A DNA stretch of 64,000 nt from Branchiostoma floridae (taxonomy: Eukaryota > Chordata > Leptocardii > Amphioxiformes > Branchiostomatidae). This document shows positions 11,667 to 22,944 of the stretch, in pieces. The DNA is taken from NCBI RefSeq assembly GCF_000003815.2, contig NC_049995.1, positions 15,719,163 to 15,783,162 of the forward strand, given 5' to 3'. A program made the position numbers and the translations under genes. Position 1 is the stretch's first letter, and the number at the start of each line of letters is the position of its first letter. Below the pieces are notes generated by a model. The model was not told where the DNA came from, did not search any database, and saw nothing but the letters and a program-made list of their open reading frames with translations.

Positions 11667-14286
11667 AGCTCGGTGAAGACCCTGTTTAAGTGCACGTGGC
11701 CTGGATGTGGGAAGACCCTCAGCACGTGTTCCGGCATCGAGAGACATGTTCGCTCAGCACATCTGGGGTAAGTCACGCAACTGTTAACCAACCAAAAGTT
11801 AAGTTAAGTTGCCCGTGCATCTGTAGCAGATGATTTGGGGTGGTGCCCATCTCCATTTCTGTAGCCCAGAGGCCACACATTTGTGCAAGCCACTACAGGC
11901 CACACATNNNNNNNNNNNNNNNNNNNNNNNNNNNNNNNNNNNNNNNNNNNNNNNNNNNNNNNNNNNNNNNNNNNNNNNNNNNNNNNNNNNNNNNNNNNNN
12001 NNNNNNNNNNNNNGTAAAGTAGCAGACACATTGTGGTGAACGGTTACATAATGTAGCAAATGGCATGATAGCACAGAGCTAAGGGGTTGATGTCACTAAA
12101 TATAAAATGTGTTGGAGGAAAAAAAAACATAACGGGGGCCGCCCTAAGACGGTCCCCGTCGTAAGACGGAACGGATTTTTTGCTGATCTTATTATCCATA
12201 AGTACACCGTGTTTGTTGCCACTGACTATGCTGATTACAAAGGTAAATAAACCAAGTCCATGCACACAACTTTAATTTGCATTCCAAGTATACTTCAACA
12301 TATTTACTTTATGTTTTAAAAAAAACAGAATTCTAACAGTAATGTTGACAGTGCTGAATCACTGCGGTCACCGGCCTCTGCGTATTGGCGGCTCGTGTCG
12401 CTAACTATACGAACTCTTTCAAGCAGTCACACAACTGCCATGATACACATAAATAAAGCTCCATTAAACACTATGAATATGAGTCTTCAAATGTCTGTTG
12501 AGTAGAAAAGCAACCAAAAGGAAGCGACATAAACATTGCTGCCATTGTACTCCCAAGGGAGTGTGGCCGTGAAGGTGACAGACTAGAGTACGCTCCAAAG
12601 ATTTATTTGACTGTAACAAATGATTCGTGATGTCTATGAAAATAAGACTTGATAGAGAGATGTAGATGATATTTTCATATAATCAGACCGAGTTTTGTTG
12701 ATGTTAGCGGTGTCTTTTTTTCGTAATGTTTTGTTTAGTCGGGCATTCACAATCAGTGCATTCAGCCCATTGCCCGTAAAACATGAGCTGGATTGTTCTA
12801 GGTACAGCCTTCCTCGTGTGAGACAAGAAGTACATACAGTCACGATTTTACTGTCAAAAGTAAGCTAAAATATCACATTATTAATTTTTTCTGTGTACTT
12901 AAATTCACCACTTACTTCTGAAGAGAGCAAAATGTAAAAAAAGCGTACCGAGTTAGGCACACTGTCCAGCGTAGCACAAAATTGGAAGGTTACATACACG
13001 AAATTGTCTCACAGTGTTTGCCGCTTGTAACATGCAGCGCGAAAGGTTCATGAACCACATGAATGCATTTCTTATTCAAGTATGTTGTTCAAATCTATGT
13101 GTAAAAAATTCAGTCATCAAAATTTGACCACTCTCAGGCAACTAGCGATGGAGCGCCATGAGTTTGAGCGCAAGAAAAAGCGTACCGTGTTGGGGCACCT
13201 CCCGTTAACATAAGTCAGACTACAACATGTGAAGGGAAACATGACGTATTTGCTTGCAAATGTCACCTTTCTAGTTTATAGCTAATTTTGTTTTTTTTAA
13301 TTTATTTTGGAAACAGGCCCAAAGATGAGGGTGAGGATGGAGACTGCAGTGACCATGAAGAAGAGTTCTATTACACCGAGATCGAGGTCTCGGTCGACAC
13401 GGTCGCGGACACTTTCGCCAACATGTGCGCGGCGTCCCCACCCCTCCGTCAGCTCTCCCCACCCCCCGTACACCAGGTGGAGATGGCTCGACCCCCCCAC
13501 GAGGACCACATGTACTTCCAGCTCCCCCCCACCGGAAAAGTGGTACAGGCCGTTATTACTTCACAGGTACATGAACCATACAAGCATAAATATGTTTGAA
13601 ATTTTATTTTCTTCATTTGTTTAAAGAATTCTTAGAAAAACAAATTTGCTCTTCCAAATTTGGCTCTCATAATAATTATACATTATTGTGGTGGTGTTGC
13701 TTTATTTATAATAGGAATTGTTTCCTTTGAACTTCAGACAGTCAGTTGCAAAAAGTCAAAATACACTTTACTCCCATTATGAGAAGAAGAAATATAAGTT
13801 ATCACTATAAAGAGGGTCATTTTCAACTGAGAAGTAAAATTTACTGTTTCAGTACCTTATGAAAGATTTGACTAGAAGTTTGCATTGCCATTTTGTATAA
13901 AATTTTCAGATTGACAAGACTGAACAGTTGAAGTTTATTATATTTAACATACATATACCTTGTGTTTTGCTATAAAAAGTTTTAATGATTTTATTTACAA
14001 TTCTCTGCGTTCCTGTCCCCCCAGGGTGCAGCTGCTCCGATGACCATTCCAGTCCCTCCGGCAAGCGCCTTCGCCTGGCAGCAGAGTAACTCCCTCCCCA
14101 GCTCTCCTGTACTGCCCATGGCTCCTACTCCCGTAAGTAGTCTTCTGTCAGTGTGAGCATCTGTCTGTGTGTGTGTGTGTGTGTGTCTGTGTGTGTGTGT
14201 GCATGTCTGTCTGTGTGTGTCCGTGTGTGGATGGCAGCAGAGTAACTCCTGTACTGCCCATGGCGCCTACTCCGGTAAGTATGGAC

Positions 14287-14349
<63 letters not shown>

Positions 14350-15083
14350 ATGTGTGTGTGTGTGTGTCTGTGTGTGTGTGTGTGTGTGTCTGTGTGTGTC
14401 TGTGTGTCTTTATGCGTATAAGTCTGTGTGTGACTGTTTGCTTTATCCGTTCTTCTACACAATTGTTAAATTCTTGCTCCTTTTCCATCCCACAGATTTC
14501 TCCGCCATTCCGTCAGCGCTCCAACAGTGCATCTGTGTGTGTGACTCTATGTTTATGTGTGTATGTGTGTTTGCATGCTAGTGTGTTTAAACTTTGCCTT
14601 ATCCATTCTTCTACAAGTGTTAATTTCTCGTCCCTTTCCTGTCCCGCAGATTTCTCCGCCATTCCGTCAGCGCTCCAACTGTGCATCTGTGTGTGTGTGA
14701 CTCTGTGTTTGTTTGTGTTTGCATGGGAGTCAGCTTGCTTTATCCATTCTTCTACAAATGTTCATTTCTTGCTCCTTGTTGTGCATGTATGATTGTGTGT
14801 GTGTGTGTGTGTGTGTGTGAGTGTTTGCATTCAGCTAATGTTCATTTCTTCTCTCCTTTCCATCCTGCAGATTTCTCCGCCATTCCGTCAGCGCTCCAAC
14901 AGCGCGTCGGCCCGGCAGCAGCAGCACCAGGCCATGTCCCCGAAGACGGCCGGCAGCGTTCCGTTCCCGCGCAAGATCCGCAGCGAGGGCAAGAAGTGCC
15001 GCAAGGTCTACGGGATGGAGAACCGCGACCTCTGGTGCACCCAGTGCCGATGGAAGAAGGCTTGTTCGCGCTTCTTGGACTAG
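11667..15083 (+). CDS. ZNF395/ZNF704/SLC2A4RG-like zinc finger protein with C-clamp (3' four exons)
   Basis: Coding exons are 11667-11767, 13317-13566, 14025-14132 and 14871-15083 (TAG). All have AG/GT borders and compatible phases; together they give 223 residues plus stop. Exon one encodes a C2H2 finger (C-x4-C-x12-H-x4-H, starting [11 protein letters not shown] and ending RSAHLG). Exon two is acidic then proline-rich ([18 protein letters not shown]). Exon three is a PVPP/SSPVLP linker. The last exon ends with the basic C-clamp [25 protein letters not shown] (C-x12-C-x2-C-x5-C). This finger plus C-clamp layout is that of the vertebrate ZNF395, ZNF704 and SLC2A4RG family, nuclear DNA-binding regulators reported to bind GC-rich promoter motifs. 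The amino-terminal exons are not seen here and probably lie upstream of the window. Three exons have edge duplications in the neighbouring introns. Confidence 0.9.
11810..12045. repeat. dispersed repeat interrupted by assembly gap
   Basis: Bases before the gap (gcatctgtagcagatg, ggtgcccatctc, catttctgtagcc) match 19690-19800, which has no gap. The run of N (11908-12013) therefore probably hides the middle of a dispersed element within the intron of the ZNF-like gene. Confidence 0.6.
11908..12013. other. assembly gap (106 N)
   Basis: A run of undetermined bases. Frames drawn through it are meaningless. Confidence 1.
14133..14870 (+). repeat. (GT)n tracts and duplicated exon edges in the last ZNF intron
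   Basis: A (GT)n tract (14166-14225) is followed by a copy of the third exon's last bases with a donor (gcagcagagtaactcc..ccggtaagt, 14233-14282) and a longer (GT)n tract (14290-14410). Then come two copies of the last exon's acceptor and first about 30 bases (from 14497 and from 14650) before the true acceptor at 14870. Each copy carries pyrimidine tract, CAG and ATTTCTCCGCCATTCCG. Confidence 0.9.
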
Positions 15084-15126
15084 CAGCTAAAAAGTCAGAG
15101 TTCCTTAGCCCTGAGTAATAGGCCAG

Positions 15127-15341
15127 CTCACGGTTTGGACTGTGCATGCCCGGGTCAAAGTTGAAGGCGTTTAACTTTGTCCTATTACCCACAATGCATC
15201 ATGCCATGCCCCGGGTCAAAGGTGAAGGCCTTCAACTCTGAAATGTTACCCACAATGCACCAAGCTATGCTCCAGGTCAAAGAAACTTTGACCTATTACC
15301 CAGAATGCATCGCGCGGTGCATGAGCAGCCCAAACCGTGAG
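15127..15341 (+). promoter_or_regulatory. 3' UTR hairpin enclosing three ZNF143-like motifs
   Basis: CTCACGGTTTGG (15127-15138) and its exact complement (15330-15341) bracket three imperfect direct repeats. Each ends in a motif close to the ZNF143/Staf consensus (TTACCCACAATGCATCA at 15185-15201, TTACCCACAATGCACCA at 15246-15262, TTACCCAGAATGCATCG at 15296-15312), and each carries a DR1-like GGGTCAAAGGTGA-type sequence. The motif match is from memory of the consensus; function is inferred. Confidence 0.5.
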
Positions 15342-18300
15342 TCAGCTTATACTAGAACTGTGATATAGTTTTTTGAGAAAAAAAGGCAGTTACGTGTACT
15401 ACGCTCTTTGTAAATAGTTTTGTACAAAATGTTTGAGGGAACAAGAGAGAGACTTTTTATTGTCTTCCTGATGCAGCATTAGAAAGAATTTTGTAGGACT
15501 GCAAATTTAAGACTGTGAGTTCACTGTTGTAAAAAGGCCGCAGTTTGTCAAGCACTGTCCCTCAGATTTTTCAATGTGAAAAGAAATAATTTGTATTTGG
15601 AAGGGAAGAAGAAAGGAGAGAAAGACACAAAAGTTTTTGCCAATTTAAAGGCAGCTGTACGATACAACAACTTTTTCAGGATTTGAAAACAGAAAAGTGT
15701 TTCGCACTCCCTTGTCAATTTACCAGACAAAATTAAACAACACTTGAACAAACTATCTCTATGATAGTGAACATTTTCTGCCATGTTTATTGCAAAAAAA
15801 GAGTGACACACGATATATTTCTTACAAGAAAATCTGAGAACTGCGTGATCTTACAGGTGTGGCCAAACTTGAACACGATGGTGATCACAGTCTGTGAGGG
15901 TAACATGTAATTGGTGGTGATAGTTTATGGATGTTACGAATAGTACCGTAGGCCGTATAGAATTTCCTGGAAGGAAGAAAAATGTCTCTGGAAAAGACGA
16001 GGCTTTATAATAGAAGCAGGCTAGTTACGGGTTAGGAGAAGGTTGAGTTACTGTCAGCTGTTTCACAGAAGAACAAGCTAAGATAAGACAAGATAATTAA
16101 GATGTTGTATTTTTGAGAGCATTCTTGAAGGTGTTTGCAACAGTGGAACTTGAAACATCCTGAGAATGATCTCATAGAGAAAAGTGATGCTTGTATATAT
16201 CTTACTCCTCGTATGAGCTCAGTCTCTTCCTGTCATCCAATACCTTACAGAATGTATACCAATCTTAATTAAGCTTAATGATTTTAATTACAAGTATGAA
16301 ATACTGGTAGAACTACAGCAATATTCACGTTTGGTTTCATATCCTTTGTTTTGACATAGACACTATAAATGCCATTCAAAAATGGTAAAACACAGTACAT
16401 AAAAAACGTTGGTAAAAAAAAAAAAGAAACTAACTTTCTGATATTTTTGGTAGCAGCTCTATGAGTCGTACTATGTTTAAGGCTGGTTTTCTGCAAAATG
16501 GTAATTTTGTCAGCTTTTGAAAAGTTAGACAAAAGTTAGAAGTATGGAAGAGTCTTAATCTTTTTGTCTTAAGATGAGAAAAGTGTATAAAGTTGTTGTA
16601 CAGCGTGTGTATATGAAAGTACGAGTTCGAACAACCAAAACGGTTGCGTATATTTTTGAGCGGTGTTTGGAAAACGCGGACGAAAGGGAAGAATTGTGGA
16701 GAACGGAGAATGATGTATTTTCGAGTTGAAAGTGTTGATATTTTCGTAAGTAAGCGAGACAAAAAAGAATTGTGAAACTTTGGCCAAAGAGAAGTCAGCC
16801 CTGCACAGATGACTAAGTGATTTGGTGTAAGATGATTCTACCTCGATAACGTGTGTATTTCCAATGCCTTAGGAGTTTATAACAATTGTGTTGAGAATGT
16901 ACGGGAAAAGAAAGCATGTATATAAGTTAAGGTAGAGATTACGAACTGGCCGATTCACTGATTTTACCATGGCCAGTAGAGATCCCGATCGGAGTTTCTG
17001 TAGACAGAAATTCCAATAAGAAAGCAAGTAGAGTTTTAGGTTAGTTACCCTTTTATAAATCCTAAATTTCATGTCAATCCATTGATCATAAGACTAAAAT
17101 TTGTTCACCTCCTTTGCGTATCAATTTATAGTTTGGATATAAAACCTGCTCTGTAACAGATATGCCCAGTGTCACTAACAAAAGATAAAAGTAGTGGATT
17201 CTACCTAAAATGTCTGACCATTTCCAAAATCATATCCAGTTGCTTGAGTAACCGCTATTTGGCATATCTTACAAGGTATATATTACAAGGCTGTCTAAGT
17301 GACATAAGTTGAATTTCGAAGTTTTGTCTATCAAGAGGATATCATTAAGTTTACAAACTACGATCGGGATCTCCAGTGTAATCTCTAACCTATAGCATAC
17401 ACTGTCACAAATACAGCAAATTCTTTTCTCTCCGTTTGTTGAAAATCAAAAGACGTCGTTAGCAGGGCTTAAGAAACATTGACTGTGAGGTTAAGCGTCG
17501 AACCACTAACATTTGGGCACAACTTCCACAATTTTACCACTTTCAATACTTACTTTTCACAGAACCAGAAAACCAGAACAGAACTCACTTACTCAGCATT
17601 AATCATAGGTCAATCAGGAAAATAGTTTTTGCAACATCGACATAGCAAAGGCAAGATGCAAACAGTTGTATTATGTTAACGTTTACATACTTGTGGACAT
17701 TCTGACAAGTTTTTTTACCAGACTGAAGAGAAAAAAAACACAGATTCACACACTTGTGTTAACCCTTTCTCAACTGGCAAAGCCCGTAATCATCAAAGAA
17801 CTGATGTAAAAAGGCTACCTTAGTCTGCAGAGGGTTAAAAAAGTTGCTTGTCTCTCATTCTGGTTTACATGGATACATAGTTTCAGTAAATGGCTAATGG
17901 TAAGAAATTTAGGCCACAGATATATTCCTTTCTCTTATATGTTTTCCAAGTTGCATTTTGTATAGCAAAAATAGTTATCACTTAGGCTACACTATGTCAG
18001 TGATTACTTTGCTTTGATACAGAAGACTTTAAGTTAGCATCTAGAACAAAATGATGTGTGTTGTTCAAGTCCAGCATTCATGGTCTTTAAGTTGACGATA
18101 AGGCATTGTTGTTTATCGTTTATTGTTGTCGTGTATTCCTTTGGCTGTACAAACAACAATGGTTGCCCAACAAACTAATGCCGTAACGCATTGTTTGAAA
18201 AGTTTTCAAAATGAGTCACTGTTATCAAAACTGACTGACAGTAGATATTGTGGCATCACCATAGCAACAGCTCAACCAATCAGAAGGCTCATGTTTAGAA

Positions 18301-19125
18301 TAAGGCATGCTTATTGGTCTAATGGTCTGAACCAATCAGCTTCCTTGTTGCACTTGAACATAGCACATCATCATTTGTCAATATCAACTTATTTCAGATC
18401 TATAACATCTAAGCAAGGAACTTTTATAAAGCTTCTTGATCTAAGATTAAGCAATGTTAAGGGTTTGTTTTGTTCGAAACCATTTCTTGTTGTATTGTCA
18501 AAAGTCATAAAATGACTTTACTAAATATAATTTTTTTCTGATTTATATGATTGTGAACTATGCACTGGATTTTGTGAAAGAACACAACAGATAGAACAAC
18601 AGTCTCCCGGCAACGATAGAACAGTCTCCCGGCAACTAGAGAACAGTCTCCCGGCAACAGTAATCAGGAACATACCATGGTGCGCATACCAGAGGGGTGG
18701 ACAGGCCAACTTAGTTTATACTGGTCCACTCTCTGTTAAGGGTTTATCAATCAACAGTTAATGAACTAGATATGACTGTAACTAGTTAACTAGTTGATAA
18801 CTGTATTCCAGCTAATTATACCAGGGCTGTTTCCAGCTTTTAATTTTTATCCATCCTGCACTCATTGTTTATGAGCCCATGTTCTTAATTTTCATTGTTA
18901 AATCTGTTGTTATAAGATTTGCAAAAATATATTTTCACCAATTTTATTTCATAAAGTTTCAGATTTTTTTAACAGATGGGGTGAAAATTTGTCCATCACA
19001 CTCATTGTTTGGGTGCCCAAAATGTTAATTTTCACTGTTACATCTGCCATGATTGTAGGATCACGGAAATATATTTTCATTCAGTTCCATGTCATGGAAT
19101 TTTGTTAACATTCTCCATGGGCAAA

Positions 19126-19336
19126 TACTGTAAATGCATAAATTGTACAGGTGGTTTTATGTTTGCAGTTTTTGTGTTGTAAATTTACCGCAAACTTTAA
19201 ACCGCCACAAACATTTTTCTATGGCAGTAAGAGACTACAGTGCATGGCACTGCCGCCAACTTTAAATCACTGCAAACAGTCCTTTTGCCCGCTAACGCGA
19301 AATTAAATCCCAGCAAACTTAAATACATTTACAGTA
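19126..19336. mobile_element. TACTGTAAATGCA-ended MITE, copy 2 (decayed)
   Basis: TACTGTAAATGCATA at the left and TACATTTACAGTA at the right, same length as the 3901 copy. Many CpG positions have changed to TpG/CpA. Confidence 0.75.
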
Positions 19337-19546
19337 ACCATCTGGGACAAAGGGACTTGTCATGGAAACAGCCCTGGTTCATATTCTCACTTTGAGCAGC
19401 ATTTACAGCATTTATCTTAGACTACTGGGGATGAATCAACTGTACATGAAACTTGTAAACCACGCAAACACGTTTGTTGTATGATCGTGTATCTTGTGTA
19501 CCAGTGACGTTTTGACGTCGACATTGTCAACAACCTTTTCTAGTTG

Positions 19547-19552
19547 AATAAA
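19547..19552 (+). terminator. candidate polyadenylation signal of the ZNF-like gene
   Basis: A canonical AATAAA followed within about 30 bases by TGTTCTGTATAG and CTTGTTTTT. This is the best candidate downstream of the stop codon at 15083, though 4.4 kb away. Confidence 0.4.
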
Positions 19553-19689
19553 CAATGTTCTGTATAGAAAGTGCTTGTTTTTCTTGAGTGTTCTAGTTGA
19601 CATTGCTCCAGTTCATAATCTATACAGTAGAGCTAAGATAGGTCGCAATATGGGGGCTAGATACAAAGTGTGGTTTGAAGTTAAAGTTG

Positions 19690-19810
19690 TCCTTGCATCT
19701 GTAACAGATGCTTAGGGTTGGTGCCCATCTCTATTTCTGTAGCCTTTGGGCCACACGTCTCTGCAAGCTACTACAGCAGAGGGCGTTGCACTAACTGCTG
19801 TTGTAGAACA
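19690..19810. repeat. dispersed repeat (ungapped copy of the 11810 element)
   Basis: Shares gcatctgta(a/g)cagatg, ggtgcccatctc and atttctgtagcc with 11815-11900. It continues through ctgcaagctactacagcagagg, which corresponds to the part lost in the gap at 11908. Confidence 0.6.
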
Positions 19811-19839
19811 CTGAATAACAATAAAGGTGGTATAGAACC

Positions 19840-20225
19840 AGACACGTGGGAAGAAAAGGATAGGCCCAATTTATCTCACAAGCGCAGAATGGAGTAAGGT
19901 CAAAGCAAACATACGTCAGGAACCAATTATTTACTTCTACTGCAAGGGAGAGAGAAAGACAGTTCAAATAATACTTCTTGAGATTAACAAATTGAAATTG
20001 TTTGGCAACAGAGGTTGTGGTAGACCAAGGAAAACCTGGATGGAGTGTGTTTGGTGAGACATCAAAATGTGTGGTTTAACTAGGGTGAACCCGCTGGACA
20101 GAGCCGCATGGAAGTGCGTGTGAAGACTATCCGACTGCTGCCTGCCCCTGTGACAGGGAACCCAGCAGCAGTATAATCAAACACTGGGTACTACTACTAA
20201 CAAGATACCCTGGAGGAAAAGAATA
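19840..20225 (+). pseudogene. LINE reverse transcriptase C-terminal remnant
   Basis: Translated fragments read RGCGRPRKTWMECVW then NPLDRAAWK, typical of the tail of a non-LTR reverse-transcriptase ORF. Stops and frameshifts interrupt it. It precedes further LINE fragments. Confidence 0.6.
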
Positions 20226-21400
20226 GCCCATATATATGCCACAGACAGCATGTGCCCCATTCAAAACACCACAAAAGTATGTGCTGAAAGTATTTAAAGC
20301 ATGTGTAGAGGCTATTTTGCTTTATGGTTCAGACTCATGGACACTAACTAAGTCTCTGTCCAAGAAACTGGATTGTCACTACACCCGTCTGCTTCGTTAC
20401 GCTCTGAATGTACCCTGGCAGAGTCGCATCGGAAACATAAAACTGTACAATGGACTTCCCCCGATCTCTAGAACTATTCGCAACAGGAGTGAAACAAGGA
20501 TGTATTTTATCCCCCTTTCTATTTGTTATTGTCATTGACTTCCTTATGAAGAAGACCAAACAAGTCGGAGATGGCATAGCTTTTGGTGACGGGTCACTGA
20601 GTGATCTCGACTTCGCAGATGATTTAGCTGCTTTGGCCAACAGTTGTGAGAATCTGCAAGGTTTCACAGAAAGACTCTCTACCACAGGGGCGAAAATTGG
20701 ACTCAGAGTAAGTGGAGAAAAACCAAAGCATGACAACATCCATATGCAGCACAATCGTGCTTGAAATGAAGTAATCCAGTATGTCGACAAATTCCACTTA
20801 CTTAGGCAGCATTATTACTATGTTTGGTGGCACAGAAGAAGACGTCAAATCTAGGCTTGGCAAAGCTACTGGTATGTGGCAATATTTGAGAAAATTCTGG
20901 CTATCTAAGCAAATCAGTGTACCGTTAAAGTTAAAGTTATTCCAGACTATTGTGATGCCAATAGCCACATATGCATGTGAATCGTGGAAATGCACTGCAG
21001 AGGTAACGCATTCACTAGACACTTTCCAACGTAAATGCCTTAGGACAATCCTAGGCATCTCCTGGCGTGACCACGTCACAAATGAAGAGCTCATGCAAAG
21101 AGCTAAGGTGCCTCTAGCCAGTGAGACAGTCAGAAGAAGAAGATTGAGATTTGTTGGACATGTATGGCGTCTATCCGACAAAAGAACAACAAAAACAGCT
21201 ATGTCATGGGCTCCTAAGGGCACCCGCCCCAGGGGCAGGCCTAAAACTACACTAAGACGGACAATCTTGAATGATGGAAGAAAAATGGGTTTAAACAGTA
21301 TGGAGAGCATGGCAGTAGCAGCGCAAGACCGCACGCTTTGGAGAAGATATGCTCGACGAGTCGACCAATGCAACAGTGTTGCGGGAGGAACTAAGGTCTA
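20226..21400 (+). pseudogene. broken non-LTR retrotransposon (LINE) reverse transcriptase
   Basis: A mosaic in three pieces. 20236-20450 gives a post-RT piece (AILLYGSDSWTLTKSLSKKL). 20450-20764 gives RT core motifs GVKQGCILSPFLF and DLDFADDLAAL, the latter holding the catalytic Asp pair. 20781-21401 gives the thumb/C-terminal part (TYLGSIITMFGGTEEDVKSR, YACESWKCTAEV, RRRRLRFVGHVWRL, RPRGRPKTTLRR). The order is wrong for one intact ORF, since a post-RT piece precedes the RT core, so at least two degraded copies are joined. No endonuclease domain is seen. The clade cannot be set without alignment. Confidence 0.85.
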
Positions 21401-21404
21401 AGGT

Positions 21405-21656
21405 AAGTCTAGAACTATTCAGAAAAGAAGACTGGCCCTTGCTGGCCATGTAGCACGTCATGAGGAGATGGCCTCCAAAGTTCTCCTCTGGGAACCTGAT
21501 GCAAAGAGAAAAAGGGGACGACCGAACCTGACACTTAAGAAAGTTTTGGAGGAGGAGGTTGGGTTAAAGGACTACAACCTACTAGCCATCATGCTAGATA
21601 GAGATGCATGGTCAGACATTGTTAATGGCACCTCATACGAGGATGAACTGAACTGA
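21405..21656 (+). pseudogene. second LINE C-terminal tail
   Basis: Reads RRLALAGHVARHEEMASKV, then KRGRPNLTLKKVLEEEVG and DRDAWSDIVNG before a stop. This is another copy of the retroelement C-terminus, from a family different in detail from the preceding tail, placed directly after it. Confidence 0.75.
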
Positions 21657-21722
21657 ACTGACAGCATGTGTAGTGTAGTGATGACACGACGAAGAAGAAT
21701 GTGCATGTGGCTGACATAGGTG

Positions 21723-21921
21723 ACTGTAAATGCAGAAATGTTCGCGGTGGATTAATGTTCGCGGTTTTCGCGGTGACCACTTTACCGCGAATTTAAAACC
21801 ACCGCGAACATTTTTCTATATTGCAGTCTATGGTGTTATCGCGAACTTAAATCCACCGCGAAAGGTCCCTTTTCCGCTACCGCGAAATTAAATACCCGCG
21901 AACTTAAATGCATTTACAGTA
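21723..21921. mobile_element. TACTGTAAATGCA-ended MITE, copy 3
   Basis: GACTGTAAATGCAG at the left and TGCATTTACAGTA at the right. It is a well-preserved copy with the same ttcgcgg/ccgcgaa interior as at 3901. Confidence 0.85.
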
Positions 21922-22944
21922 CTTAAGTAAGATGCTGAAATTATATTCAGAGACAACACAACAGTAGACATCTCATTGTCTATATTCAATATCAAGTCAT
22001 TCAAACATATAAGCATGTCAAACTTACTGTGATATATTATCATTTTCAAAATAGATTTTATACACAAATCTGTTTTAAGTTATTGAGAATCTTTAGAGAC
22101 AATAACATGTCCATGTATTGGGAATGATCTATAGTGGAGGAAAACTGCTCTGCAATTTTCAAACTGCTTATATATCACTGATGAAACCATTCCATTCAAC
22201 CATACTAGTGATAGTATTATTCATTGAACATTGACATTTGCATAAAATGTACACTTCTTTGATGTTTTTGAACACCCAGCCATAAAAATTCATACTTTCA
22301 GCTCTAGATTCCTGCCGACAGTTCATAATCTGGCACCAAAACTTGGAAGAAAACATTATCAAATACAAATGACAGCAAATATTGTAATACTAGTATATTC
22401 CAACAGTATGTAATCGTAATGGTTATGCACTGTTTGCAAAGGTATTCTCTAGCTCTGGCACAAGAACAAGTGTTTAGTTACATGCACTTTTGTCATTTTT
22501 TCAAATGAAGAGCCATGGGCTTTGCTACTAGTGCCACCTATTGGTCAAAGGGAGTACTGCACCTAGCTTCCATGACAGCAAGTTTTGACCAAACATAACA
22601 ACTTACATACAAGAGTACCATCATTGAAGGAATGTACTTTATCATAAAGTTATTATTTGAAGTTTACAATCTGGCCAAAATATAATTTTGTAAAGCACTA
22701 GTTTGCTATTCCAACCGCAACTGCAAATGCGGCACTTCACTCGCTTGTACCTCCATTACAAACTTTCATACAAAGGTAACTGTTTTCCCTCTTCTAGGGT
22801 ACATTACCCTTTCTTTTTTGATAATCAGAGTGTAGGGGATACAAATCACAGCATTAATTATACAAATCACAGCATAGGGGGCACAAATAACAGCATAGGG
22901 GTCCCTTATGTTCAACTTTGCTGGCGAAACGCCTGACCTCCATG
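21922..22944. other. intergenic/3' flank of SDR copy A
   Basis: No coding exon recognised. It contains a small direct repeat of acaaatcacagcat (22840-22905). The 3' UTR of the minus-strand SDR gene A must lie here, but I see no clear poly(A) signal. Confidence 0.4.

Larger units (their letters stand above)
15084..19552 (+). other. presumed long 3' UTR of the ZNF-like gene
   Basis: No other gene is recognisable between the TAG at 15081-15083 and an AATAAA at 19547-19552 followed by a GT-rich stretch. The interval includes a hairpin/triple repeat (15127-15341), a 24-bp x 3 tandem with cagtctcccggcaac (18595-18660) and a decayed MITE (19126-19336). Whether the transcript really extends the whole way cannot be told from sequence. 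The 130-residue open frame at 18123-18515 has no recognisable domain and is probably chance. Confidence 0.45.

Noticed and set aside
14166-14792. Open frames rich in Cys-Val (CVCV...) and His-Thr on the opposite strand
   Set aside because: They translate a (GT)n microsatellite, which is open in several frames. The real coding exons are at 14025-14132 and 14871-15083.
18123-18515. 130-residue open frame in the ZNF 3' region
   Set aside because: No recognisable domain and no splice context. Probably a chance frame in the presumed 3' UTR.
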